Shown in pieces: positions 35,142 through 43,747 of a stretch of DNA of 64,000 nt. Within the stretch, counting starts at the first letter, position 1. Each line of letters starts with the position of its first letter. This DNA comes from Actinomycetales bacterium (GTDB lineage Bacteria > Actinomycetota > Actinomycetes > Actinomycetales > Microbacteriaceae), in NCBI GenBank assembly GCA_015654475.1, contig JAATGV010000009.1, forward strand, positions 1 to 64,000, written 5' to 3'. The notes under the pieces are model-generated. The model did no database searches and was not told the origin of the DNA. It saw nothing but the letters and a program-made list of their open reading frames with translations. Position numbers and translations under genes: made by a program.

Positions 35142-36344
35142 TTAGTCGCGCTTGAAGGTGTCCCTTGTGTAGACCTTGTCCGCGACATCGGCGAGGGCGT
35201 CGTCTTGGCGGTTCGCCACGATCACGTCAACGCGCGCCTTGAATGCCTCCAAGTCGTGCGTCACCTCCGAACCAAAGAACTCCGCCTCATCAAGTGCAGG
35301 CTCATAAACGACAACAGTCACGCCCTTCGCCTTGATCCGCTTCATCACACCCTGGATCGACGACTGACGGAAATTATCCGACCCCGACTTCATCGTCAAA
35401 CGGAAAATCCCCACCGTCGGGTGAGCCATGCCAGCCACCCGAGACAAAATATCCTCGGCAATGAAATCCTTACGAGTGCGGTTCGCCTCCACGATCGCAC
35501 CAATCAGATTCTGCGGAACCTCCGAATAATTGGCCAACAACTGTTTCGTGTCCTTCGGCAAGCAGTAGCCACCATAGCCGAACGACGGGTTGTTGTAATG
35601 GCTGCCAATGCGAGGATCCAAACTCACACCATCAATAATCTGCTGCGTATTCAGGCCACGAACCGCGGCATAGGTGTCCAGTTCATTAAAGAAACTCACC
35701 CGCAACGCCAAATACGTGTTCGCAAACAACTTGATCGCCTCAGCCTCGACTGAACCCGTCACCAACACCGGCACATCCGAATCATCAGCTGCATCCACCA
35801 ACAACTGCGCGAACGCCTCCGCACGCTCCCGCAACTCCGGACGCGATGACGGGAAGCCCACCACCACACGAGACGGGTGCAGGTTATCGAACAGCGCACG
35901 ACCCTCGCGCAAAAACTCTGGGCTGAAAATGATATTCAACTCCGGGAACTGTTCCAAAATGGATTCCGTAAAGCCAACCGGAACCGTCGACTTCACCACC
36001 ACCGTCACCGACGGGGCGAACTCGCGGATACGTTCCAACGTGACCTCAATCGACGAAGTATCGAAATAATTCTTCACCGGGTCATAATCAGTCGGGGTAG
36101 CAATGATCGCATAATCTGCGCCCTCAAGCGCAAACACAGGGTCTGTGGTTGCCTCCAGACTCAACTCACCCGAAGCAAGAAAAGCCTCGATCTCCGCATC
36201 CGCAATCGGAGACACACCAGCATTAATCTGCGCAGACTTCTCCGGCACAATATCCAGAGCCCGCACCGAATGCTGTCGTGACAGAAGAACCGCCAGAGAA
36301 AGACCAACATACCCGGTGCCAAAAACTGCAATACGCATCTGCAC
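35142..36344 (-). CDS. ugd: UDP-glucose/GDP-mannose dehydrogenase family (UDP-sugar 6-dehydrogenase)
   Basis: 400 aa. [19 protein letters not shown] is the NAD-binding GxGxxG start; [28 protein letters not shown] and the active-site block [16 protein letters not shown] (catalytic Cys) are diagnostic. It oxidises UDP-glucose or a related sugar to the uronic acid, a precursor for an acidic polymer. GAGGAAT lies 5-6 nt before a GTG at 36344; an ATG two codons later is an alternative. It is convergent with the glycosyltransferase operon. Confidence 0.92.
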   Translation of the reverse strand: MQMRIAVFGTGYVGLSLAVLLSRQHSVRALDIVPEKSAQINAGVSPIADAEIEAFLASGELSLEATTDPVFALEGADYAIIATPTDYDPVKNYFDTSSIEVTLERIREFAPSVTVVVKSTVPVGFTESILEQFPELNIIFSPEFLREGRALFDNLHPSRVVVGFPSSRPELRERAEAFAQLLVDAADDSDVPVLVTGSVEAEAIKLFANTYLALRVSFFNELDTYAAVRGLNTQQIIDGVSLDPRIGSHYNNPSFGYGGYCLPKDTKQLLANYSEVPQNLIGAIVEANRTRKDFIAEDILSRVAGMAHPTVGIFRLTMKSGSDNFRQSSIQGVMKRIKAKGVTVVVYEPALDEAEFFGSEVTHDLEAFKARVDVIVANRQDDALADVADKVYTRDTFKRD

Positions 36345-36470
36345 TCAATTCCTCAAAACCGACGGGAGAAAAACCCACCTGCCATCCTACCCGCCGCCGC
36401 TAAGTGCCATGCGGTTGTGGCAAGCAAGCGCTTCCCTCCTCCCGTTCTCACAGGAAACAGTCGCAACCGC

Positions 36471-36915
36471 TCAGCACGTCTCGGCGAGCAGCCGCCTGCG
36501 ATAATTCAGTTCCTTCTGCCAAGCCGTCGTCGTAGCGCGGTCATAAGGAATGCCCAACGCAGCAACATCGCCCAAAGCCACCTCTGTACTAGCCAAGAGA
36601 GTATCCAGCACCCGGGTCGCAGCCCGTTGCGGCAGACCAATGTCCTCCGCGAAAGCCAATGCCCGCCTCCGCGAGACCCCCCGTCGTGGCACCTCCAAGC
36701 TTCAAAGCCAACGAATGGTCACCGTATGCCGCGGTCGACACCAGGTCGTATGCGGGACTCACCCTCCACTCCCCCGTGGCAGTGCGCAAAATAGACGCAT
36801 TCTTTGCGTGAAGATCACCGTTCCCCATCAACATTGCCCGACTATCTGCACGATCGCGCAGAATTGCACCTGCATACTGCGCCTCAAGCGGACGGACGCA
36901 GTTTAGGGCAGACTC
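36471..36915 (-). pseudogene. hipA-like kinase C-terminal remnant, truncated and frameshifted
   Basis: One minus frame reads LMGNGDLHAKNASILRTATGEWRVSPAYDLVSTAAYGDHSLALKLGG, here split as the HipA catalytic motif GNGDLHAKN and the SPAYDL block. The homology then passes into another frame (RRRALAFAEDIGLPQRAATRVLDTLL) near a six-G run around 36680. The N-terminal two thirds are missing; the remnant abuts the spermidine-synthase-like gene. HipA kinases are toxins of HipBA modules; no HipB is present, so this is dead. Confidence 0.75.
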
Positions 36916-36921
36916 GATGGT

Positions 36922-37791
36922 ATGGGACGGCGAGGAGCGGGCGACGAGGCACCACAGTGGCGGCGGCGCCTCTCGAACGGCGCCATCGCCGAGATCGTGC
37001 GCGACAAATACTCGCAAGACGGCCGCGAACTCATCGTCGACGGCACAGCGCAATCACACGTGTTCGCAGAACACCCCGACCAGCTCTTCTTCGAATACAT
37101 CCAACGCATGGGGCACGTCATCGACACCATCACCGAGCCACATGCACCGATCACAGCCGTGCACCTCGGTGCAGGCGCAATGACACTGCCCCGCTACATC
37201 GCAGCCACTCGTCCCGGCTCGCGGCAACAAGTCATCGAACTCGAACCTGAACTCGTCGCGCTGGTCCGCGACGCGATCCCACTGCCACGTGGAGCATCCA
37301 TTCGGGTACGTTACGGCGACGCGCGCCAGGTGCTCCGTGCCCTTCCACCTGGGCTCACCGGCGCGGCCGACCTCGTCGTCGTCGATATATTCTCTGGCGC
37401 ACGCACACCAGCACACGTCACGTCTGCGGAGTTCTACTCCGCCGTCTCCGACCTGCTCAATCCGAGCGGTGTTGTGCTGGTCAATGTCGCCGATGGCGGC
37501 AATCTCCATTTTGCCCGCGCACAAGCTTCGACACTGCGCTTCGTCTTTCAAGACACCATCGCCCTCGCCGAAACGGGCGTGGCAAAGGGCAGGCGGTTCG
37601 GCAATATAGTCTTCGTCGCGTCGCAGCAAGCCTTTAACACTGGATCGTTGCGTCGGCTCAACGCGGCCGGCCCATTTCCCGGAACAGTCCTGCACGGCAC
37701 TCAGCTCGAACGTTTCGTAGCCGGCGCCCATATCGTCACCGACCTCACGGCGGTTCAGTCGCCCAAGGCCCCTGAAGGCACATTCAGCTAA
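36922..37791 (+). CDS. Spermidine-synthase-like methyltransferase-fold protein
   Basis: 289 aa. VHLGAGAMTLPRYIAATRPGS is the nucleotide-binding loop, VIELEPELVALVRD the acidic residue after beta-2, VRYGDARQVLRALPPG and ADLVVVDIFSGARTP the following blocks. It resembles the spermidine synthase superfamily but lacks the usual N-terminal beta-barrel, so true aminopropyl transfer is uncertain. The first ~12 residues overlap poor-quality sequence; no strong SD. The 3' end converges on the SHOCT gene across a strong hairpin. Confidence 0.75.
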   Translation: MGRRGAGDEAPQWRRRLSNGAIAEIVRDKYSQDGRELIVDGTAQSHVFAEHPDQLFFEYIQRMGHVIDTITEPHAPITAVHLGAGAMTLPRYIAATRPGSRQQVIELEPELVALVRDAIPLPRGASIRVRYGDARQVLRALPPGLTGAADLVVVDIFSGARTPAHVTSAEFYSAVSDLLNPSGVVLVNVADGGNLHFARAQASTLRFVFQDTIALAETGVAKGRRFGNIVFVASQQAFNTGSLRRLNAAGPFPGTVLHGTQLERFVAGAHIVTDLTAVQSPKAPEGTFS

Positions 37792-37825
37792 GTCACGCTC
37801 TCTGCCCGCGCCACACCAAAACCAG

Positions 37826-37861
37826 ACGACGCCGCATGAGCGTTAGCCCATGCGGCGTCGT
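37826..37861. terminator. Bidirectional terminator hairpin
   Basis: ACGACGCCGCATG (37826-37838) pairs perfectly with 37849-37861 around a 10-nt loop. It lies between convergent genes ending at 37791 and 37887. Confidence 0.75.
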
Positions 37862-37886
37862 GTGATCGCTAAGGAAACTTAGGAAA

Positions 37887-38261
37887 CTAGGCGAGTGCCT
37901 TCGCCTTGAGCGCCTCGAACTCAGCAGCCGTAATGGTGCCCGCGTCGAGCAATGCCTTGGCAGAAGAAATCTGCTCTGCCGGAGAAACGGATGCGACCGA
38001 CCGGATATAGGAATCAGCGTTGGCCTGCGCTTCGACATAAACCGCGACGCGACGCTCGTGCATGCCCTTGCCACGCGCGATGACATACACAAGTGCAGTA
38101 ATCACCGGGATGAACAAGAGAGCGATGAACCAGAGTGCTTTGAACCATCCATTGAGCTTACGATCGCGGAAAAGATCCTGGATGATCGAGAAAATGATCA
38201 TCAGGTACGCGATAAAGATGAAGACCTCAAAGGTCCACCAGAGAGCTTCGACGAAAGTCAT
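37887..38261 (-). CDS. PLDc_N/SHOCT-domain small membrane protein
   Basis: 124 aa from ATG 38261, with GGGGGAC 5 nt upstream. Two helices (TFEVFIFIAYLMIIFSIIQDLF and WFIALLFIPVITALVYVIARG) match the phospholipase-D-nuclease N-terminal-like domain, here without any nuclease part. The C-terminus has SSAKALLDAGTITAAEFEALKAKAL, a classic SHOCT motif. Common in actinobacteria; role unknown. Single gene. Confidence 0.85.
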   Translation of the reverse strand: MTFVEALWWTFEVFIFIAYLMIIFSIIQDLFRDRKLNGWFKALWFIALLFIPVITALVYVIARGKGMHERRVAVYVEAQANADSYIRSVASVSPAEQISSAKALLDAGTITAAEFEALKAKALA

Positions 38262-38362
38262 TTTGTCCCCCAAACTAGAGAATTCAGAAACATATATTTA
38301 GAGTAATTCTAGCGCACCGATGCTGCCGGGTTTGGCCGATTCGACCAAACCCGGCATAGCGG

Positions 38363-40255
38363 TTAGTGCTTGTGTGGGCGAGCTCGCAGACCGAGAAGGG
38401 CGATGCCGATCGCAGCAAGGAACAGCCCAAGCAATGCCGCAGCAGACCAGTTCACCGACGCTGCGGTGTTCACCAGCGCATTGGCTACCACAGAAGTCTC
38501 ACTCGCCGCCGCCAAGCTGCTTTCCTCCAGCAGACCATCGTTTGCCGTCGTGGTTGTCGGAGCACTTGCGCTCGCCACTACCCGAACCGGTTTAGATGCC
38601 GAAGCACTCGGTTTGCTCGAAGCCGAAGGCGCCGTCGACACGCTTGGAACGACCGACGCAGAAACAGATTCGCTCGGCGAAGCCGTTACTGATTCGCTGG
38701 GCGAAGCGCTCACGCTGGGCGAAGCAGATACCGACTCGCTCGGCGAAGCAGATACAGATTCACTAGGCGTTACTGATTCGCTGGGCGAAGCGCTCACGCT
38801 GGGCGAAGCAGATACCGACTCGCTCGGCGAAGCAGATACAGATTCACTAGGCGTTACAGATTCGCTGGGCGAAGCCGATACCGACTCACTAGGCGTTACA
38901 GACTCGCTGGGCGAAGCAGATACAGATTCACTCGGCGAAGCAGACTCACTCGGTGAAGCCGATACCGACTCACTCGGTATTACAGACTCACTCGGCGAAG
39001 GCGATACCGACTCACTCGGTATTACAGATTCGCTGGGCGAAGCCGATACCGACTCACTCGGCGAAGCGCTCACGCTCGGCGAAACAGAATCAGACGGAGG
39101 CAACGCTCTGCTCGGGATAGGACTTGAGCCTACGACCGAATTACTGGGAGAGGGGGATGGCTCCCCCGATGGAAGAATGCCGAGGAAGGAATGATGGTGG
39201 ATCTCGCCTCCACCCGATGTGGTGACGTTCAACGCGGTGATCTGCCCGTTGTAGCTGATACCTGAAGCGAACACGACATTCGCCGAAGGAGCCCAGATGG
39301 CACCCTCCTGCAGTCCGTCGACAGAGACCGTACCGGTCACCTGCGAAAGGTCGAGCAGGATGTAGTCCGCGAGGGCCTGGGATGACCAACCCTCAAAGTT
39401 GAGTTGCCCGATATGGCTGGTGCCCGCTGCAACCTTGACGATCAGCGGCGCATTCGCAGTAGGCGTGTAGCCCTTCGCATTGTCCATCTTGATCACTTTT
39501 CCGGCGATGTCGGAGTAATTGATCACATTCGGTTCAGTCGTTGAGAACCCCGAAACATACACGAGGCTTCCGCCCCCACCAGTCACGGACACTGCGTTGG
39601 AAAGCGCAGGCGAGGTCTCGAGCACAGAAAGCTGGGCGTTCGACGTCGCAATCTGTGCCGAAACGTCGTCGAAGTAGTCGCTGACGGCCGACTTCTGGGT
39701 GGCTACCGCCGCTTCCCAGTTCGTCGAGTAGGCGAGTTTCTTCAAGTCGAGCCAGCCACCGGTGGTGTTGATAAGGCGGGTGAAGTCATTGGAGCGGGAT
39801 TCGGCATGCAGATTGGAGGTGTCGACAAGTTTCGCGATCGCCGTCAGGTTGTCTGGGGAGGCCTTCGGGTTGACGGAACCATTCGAAAGGTCGATCGCGC
39901 CTGAACCGACATACTTTTGCGCCAATAGACGAACGGCAACGCCGTCGATGGTGGGAACAGTGTAGGTCCCATCACCTGCAGCAGAATCGAGGACCGGATA
40001 GTTTCCGGTGACCGACGCCAATGTTCCTGTGGCTGCGACGCTTCCATCGATCTCACCGTTACCCAAGGCGACATTGCCTTGAGAGAGGATAGTAAATCCG
40101 TTGTTCACGCTGAATGGGTTGAAGGTAGCTTCTGTGGCGCCAGCGCCGACTACAATCGTCGCACCAGCTCCCACAGTACCAAGCACTACAAGTATGGAGA
40201 GAGGGCTAAGAAGGTTCAAGCGCTTCTTGGCATGACGACTGTTGTGGGTTTTCAT
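38363..40255 (-). CDS. Choice-of-anchor-A surface protein with Ser-rich repeat stalk
   Basis: 630 aa. Signal peptide at ~15-40 (LSPLSILVVLGTVGAGATIV). Residues ~45-365 are a choice-of-anchor-A domain (FTILSQGNVALGNGEIDGSVAATG, GAIWAPSANVVFASGISYNGQITA). Residues ~385-540 are near-perfect SESVSASP-type repeats, a flexible and probably glycosylated stalk. The end has one helix (AALLGLFLAAIGIALLGL) then RARPHKH. No LPxTG is visible before the helix, so it is not a standard sortase substrate. Probably an adhesin or surface-layer-like protein. SD is weak. Confidence 0.85.
   Translation of the reverse strand: MKTHNSRHAKKRLNLLSPLSILVVLGTVGAGATIVVGAGATEATFNPFSVNNGFTILSQGNVALGNGEIDGSVAATGTLASVTGNYPVLDSAAGDGTYTVPTIDGVAVRLLAQKYVGSGAIDLSNGSVNPKASPDNLTAIAKLVDTSNLHAESRSNDFTRLINTTGGWLDLKKLAYSTNWEAAVATQKSAVSDYFDDVSAQIATSNAQLSVLETSPALSNAVSVTGGGGSLVYVSGFSTTEPNVINYSDIAGKVIKMDNAKGYTPTANAPLIVKVAAGTSHIGQLNFEGWSSQALADYILLDLSQVTGTVSVDGLQEGAIWAPSANVVFASGISYNGQITALNVTTSGGGEIHHHSFLGILPSGEPSPSPSNSVVGSSPIPSRALPPSDSVSPSVSASPSESVSASPSESVIPSESVSPSPSESVIPSESVSASPSESASPSESVSASPSESVTPSESVSASPSESVTPSESVSASPSESVSASPSVSASPSESVTPSESVSASPSESVSASPSVSASPSESVTASPSESVSASVVPSVSTAPSASSKPSASASKPVRVVASASAPTTTTANDGLLEESSLAAASETSVVANALVNTAASVNWSAAALLGLFLAAIGIALLGLRARPHKH
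38650..39095. repeat. 24-bp coding repeat of the surface protein stalk
   Basis: Units of about 24 bp encoding SESVSASP and variants (SESVTPSE, SESVIPSE) repeat many times, with longer super-repeats that are almost identical (38697-38770 and 38766-38840). Copy number is likely to vary between strains by slippage. Confidence 0.85.
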
Positions 40256-40386
40256 CGGGGGGCTTCTTTTCTAACGAATAGATAGACAACCTCACCATTG
40301 TATATACGATTCCAACAACGAATCGCTCTCTCCAGTCGGCCAGATAACTTTAAAGGTCAACTAAGAGCTATTTCCCAGATTCACAG

Positions 40387-40427
40387 AGCGATGCCCGCGC
40401 CGACATGACATCGGCGCGGGCATCGCT
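40387..40427 (-). terminator. Terminator hairpin of adhE
   Basis: AGCGATGCCCGCGCCGA (40387-40403) pairs perfectly over 17 bp with 40411-40427 around a 7-nt loop, 20 bp after the adhE stop. Confidence 0.75.
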
Positions 40428-40446
40428 AGAGTGATCGGGCTAAGGA

Positions 40447-43236
40447 CTACTTCGTGGCCGCCTTCTTCGCAGACGCCTTCTTGGCTACCTTGGCCGCGGT
40501 CTCAGCATCGGCCTTCGCCGACACAGACCGCGTCTTCTTGACTGCCTCGAAGCTGGTGCCGTAGTACGCGGCCTCCATGATGATCTTCATGTCTTCGACC
40601 ATCGGCATACGCGGGTTTGCGGGTGCACACTGATCCTCGTACGACCGGTAGGCGAGCTGATCGAGGTTGCCGATGAAGGCATCCTCAGCGACCCCCGCAG
40701 CCTGGAAGGACACAGGAATTTTGACCTCATCGCGCAGTGCCTCAACAGCCAGCGCGTACGACTCGACACCCTCTTCCGGCGTGGAAGCCGGAAGACCGAG
40801 CAGCCGCGCAATGTCCTGGAAGCGCTCCGGGGCGATGTAGCTCTCGTACTTGGGCCAGCTGTTCAGCTTGGTCGGGATCTTGCCGTTGTAACGAATCACG
40901 TGAGGCAGAAGCACCGCATTGGTGCGACCATGTGGCAGGTGGTACTGCGATCCGATGGTGTGAGCCATCGCATGCACGATGCCAAGGAACGCGTTGCCGA
41001 AGGCCATGCCTGCGATCGTGCCGGCGTTGTGCATCTTCTCACGAGCCGTCGTCGACTCGCCGCCGCGCACAGACTCCACCAGGTTCTCGAAGATCAGCTT
41101 GATCGCCTGCAGGGCGAGACCGTCGGTGTAGTCATTCGCATACACCGAGACATACGCCTCGGTCGCGTGGGTAAGCGCGTCAAAGCCGGAGTCGGCGGCG
41201 AGGAAGCTAGGCATCTTCGCGGTCAGGACCGGGTCAATGATGGCCACCGTCGGAGTCAGTGCATAGTCGGCGAGCGGGTACTTGTATCCGGTCTCAGGAT
41301 CGGTGATGACGGCGAACGGGGTAACCTCCGCACCGGTCCCCGATGTCGTCGGGATGCAGACCAGATGTGCTTTCTCGCCAAGGTCGGGGAACTTGAATGC
41401 ACGCTTGCGCACATCGAAATACTTTTCGCGCATGTCTGAGAACTCAGTCTCTGGGTGCTCGTACAACAGCCACATGACCTTGGCCGCATCCATGGGCGAA
41501 CCGCCACCGAGCGCGATGATTGTGTCGGGCTGGAACTCTTCCATGCGGCGGGCACCACGCTTGACCGATGTGATGCTCGGCTCTGGCTCAACGTCGTCAA
41601 AAATCTGCACTGAAACCTTGGTGCTGCGGCGGTTGAGCACGTCGAGGATGCGGTCGACGAAGCCAAGGTCGGTCATGGTCTTGTCTGTCACGATGGTGAC
41701 ACGCTCGACGTGCTGCATGCGAGCGAGGTACTGAATCGAGTTCGGCTCGATGAAAATCTTGGAGGGCACCTTGAACCATTGCATGTTGTTGTTCCTCCGC
41801 GCGATGCGCTTGACATTGATGAGGTTCACAGCCGAGACGTTGTTCGACACCGAGTTATGACCATACGAGCCGCAGCCCAGGGTCAGCGATGGCATGATCG
41901 CGTTGTAGATATCGCCGATTCCGCCGTGTGACGATGGCGAGTTGGTGAGAATACGGACAGCCTTGACGCGCTTGCCGAACTCCTTGATGAGTTCTTGATC
42001 CGCGGTATGGATGACGGCCGAGTGACCGAGGCCATCCAATTCGACCATCTTCTCGGCAAGAGTGATGCCCTCTTCGCGGCTGTTCGCCCGCAACACGGTC
42101 AGGATCGGGCACAACTTCTCGCGGGTCAGTGGCTCAGCCGGGCCGACCTCGCTTGCCTCGGCCAGGATGATCGATGTGTCGTCAGGAACCGTGAAGCCCG
42201 CCTGCTCGGCGATCCATACCGGTGACTTGCCGACGATGTTCGGATTGAGCTTGGCACCGCCGCAGTTCTCGCTGAACGCCTGAACGCCGAAGGCGAACTC
42301 TTCGAGCAGTTTCTTCTCTTCGGGCGTGCACAGGTACGCGTGCAGTTTCTTGAACTCGGCGATCGCGTCGTCATAGATTTCAGTGTCGAGGATGACGGCC
42401 TGCTCCGAGGCGCACACCATGCCGTTGTCGAACGACTTCGACAACACCAAATCGTTGATGCTGCGCTTCAGCTTGGCTGACTTCTCCACGTATGCCGGCA
42501 CGTTGCCTGCGCCAACACCGAGGGCCGGCTTGCCGCATGAGTACGCGGCCCGCACCATGGCGTTGCCGCCGGTTGCGAGAATGAGCGAGACGCCCGGGTG
42601 GTTCATCAGCAGCGAGGTGCCCTCGAGTGATGGGGTCTCGATCCACTGAATGCAATTCTTGGGGGCGCCCGCCTTGACGGCTGCGTCGCGCACGATCTGC
42701 GCCGCCTCGACAGACGACTTCTGTGCGCCAGGGTGGAAGGCGAAGATAATCGGGTTGCGGGTCTTCAGAGCAATGAGCGACTTGAAGATGGCGGTGGATG
42801 TGGGGTTCGTCACCGGCGTGATGCCTGCGACGACGCCGACCGGCTCAGCGACCTCAATGATGCCGTTGAGCTCGTCCTCGCTGATGATTCCTACGGTCTT
42901 CATGCGCTTCATCGAGTGCGTGACATGCTCGCAGGCAAAAATGTTCTTCACTGCCTTGTCCTCGAAGACGCCGCGACCGGTCTCTTCGACGGCGTGACGT
43001 GCGAGGCTGAGGTGATGGCCGAGGGCTGAAACCGAGGCTTTTTTCACAATGTAGTCGATGTCTTCTTGCTCATACGCTGCGAAGTCGTCGAGTGCTTTGA
43101 GGGCCTTGGCGACGAGGTCATCTACGTGACCTGCAATGGCGTCTTCTTCGGTGATCCCGATAGCTGAAGTTGCAGGGGGGGTTTGTGCGTTGATCTCGTT
43201 GCGTGACTCTGGTGATGCCGGTCCCGTGGTGGGCAT
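40447..43236 (-). CDS. adhE: Bifunctional acetaldehyde-CoA/alcohol dehydrogenase
   Basis: 929 aa. The N-terminal half is a CoA-acylating aldehyde dehydrogenase (catalytic Cys in FDNGMVCASEQAVI; NAD site GVGAGNVPAYV). The C-terminal half is an iron-dependent alcohol dehydrogenase (GGGSPMDAAKVMWLLYEHP, His ligands in GIVHAMAHTIGSQYHLPHG). It reduces acetyl-CoA to ethanol using two NADH in fermentation, probably as spirosomes. The N-terminus carries a ~35-residue extension and the C-terminus an Ala/Lys-rich tail (AKKASAKKAATK) beyond the family length. AGAGAG lies about 8 nt before the ATG. Confidence 0.95.
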   Translation of the reverse strand: MPTTGPASPESRNEINAQTPPATSAIGITEEDAIAGHVDDLVAKALKALDDFAAYEQEDIDYIVKKASVSALGHHLSLARHAVEETGRGVFEDKAVKNIFACEHVTHSMKRMKTVGIISEDELNGIIEVAEPVGVVAGITPVTNPTSTAIFKSLIALKTRNPIIFAFHPGAQKSSVEAAQIVRDAAVKAGAPKNCIQWIETPSLEGTSLLMNHPGVSLILATGGNAMVRAAYSCGKPALGVGAGNVPAYVEKSAKLKRSINDLVLSKSFDNGMVCASEQAVILDTEIYDDAIAEFKKLHAYLCTPEEKKLLEEFAFGVQAFSENCGGAKLNPNIVGKSPVWIAEQAGFTVPDDTSIILAEASEVGPAEPLTREKLCPILTVLRANSREEGITLAEKMVELDGLGHSAVIHTADQELIKEFGKRVKAVRILTNSPSSHGGIGDIYNAIMPSLTLGCGSYGHNSVSNNVSAVNLINVKRIARRNNNMQWFKVPSKIFIEPNSIQYLARMQHVERVTIVTDKTMTDLGFVDRILDVLNRRSTKVSVQIFDDVEPEPSITSVKRGARRMEEFQPDTIIALGGGSPMDAAKVMWLLYEHPETEFSDMREKYFDVRKRAFKFPDLGEKAHLVCIPTTSGTGAEVTPFAVITDPETGYKYPLADYALTPTVAIIDPVLTAKMPSFLAADSGFDALTHATEAYVSVYANDYTDGLALQAIKLIFENLVESVRGGESTTAREKMHNAGTIAGMAFGNAFLGIVHAMAHTIGSQYHLPHGRTNAVLLPHVIRYNGKIPTKLNSWPKYESYIAPERFQDIARLLGLPASTPEEGVESYALAVEALRDEVKIPVSFQAAGVAEDAFIGNLDQLAYRSYEDQCAPANPRMPMVEDMKIIMEAAYYGTSFEAVKKTRSVSAKADAETAAKVAKKASAKKAATK

Positions 43237-43664
43237 TGTCGATCTCTCTTGACGGCCGTGGCGATGATACGAAGCTTCGAACTTGCCGATTTTCCCGGTA
43301 AATCCGTGATCCTCGTTCGGCAGCTATGCCCGCCGTCAGGTCTGCCGAATATTCAACATTTCCTTATGAACCGATCATATGTTTGGCAGACCACGCCGCG
43401 AGAGTTTTGCATAAAGCTGAACAAAAGTTTTGGCACACGGGGGCCGTGGACTGTTCAAACCTACAAATAGATCCAATCGGTACGATTCGTACACAATTTT
43501 TCGACGGTCGAATCAGGCTGATGGATCATATCCACGGCAGGCCTTCCTGCCATCGTTCAGGGACGCAACTCAGCGCATCCTGCCCCAACTTCCCCGCAAA
43601 TACGGGCAAACAGTGCGTTCCTCGCGGGTCGTCACACTCGCATCTACAGCGCACAAAAGAAAGC
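43237..43664. other. adhE upstream region without a gene
   Basis: The stretch is AT-rich near 43340-43440 and should hold the adhE promoter. I searched for a Rex-type operator (TTGTGAA-like inverted repeat) and found no convincing one. Reading frames here have no recognisable product. It separates adhE from the terminator of ndh. Confidence 0.4.
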
Positions 43665-43704
43665 TTGCCCCGGCACGCTCACATTCGTGGACGCGCCGGG
43701 GCAA
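43665..43704 (-). terminator. Intrinsic terminator of ndh
   Basis: TTGCCCCGGC (43665-43674) pairs with GCCGGGGCAA (43695-43704). On the minus strand the hairpin is followed by GCTTTCTTTTG, a partial U-tract, about 45 bp after the ndh stop. Confidence 0.7.
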
Positions 43705-43747
43705 ACGAGAATTAGACAGACCGCACAAACTTAGGTGCTTGCCCGAC

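Noticed and set aside
38650-39095. CRISPR array
   Set aside because: Repeats are 24-bp coding units in one frame without unique spacers and no cas genes are near.
38370-39194. Plus-strand frame across the surface-protein repeats (LGEADTDSLGEA-type repeats)
   Set aside because: It is the antisense reading of the Ser-rich repeats, which keep all frames open; no signal, RBS or domain.
43237-43480. Rex operator upstream of adhE
   Set aside because: No inverted repeat close to the TTGTGAA-N4-TTCACAA type is present.
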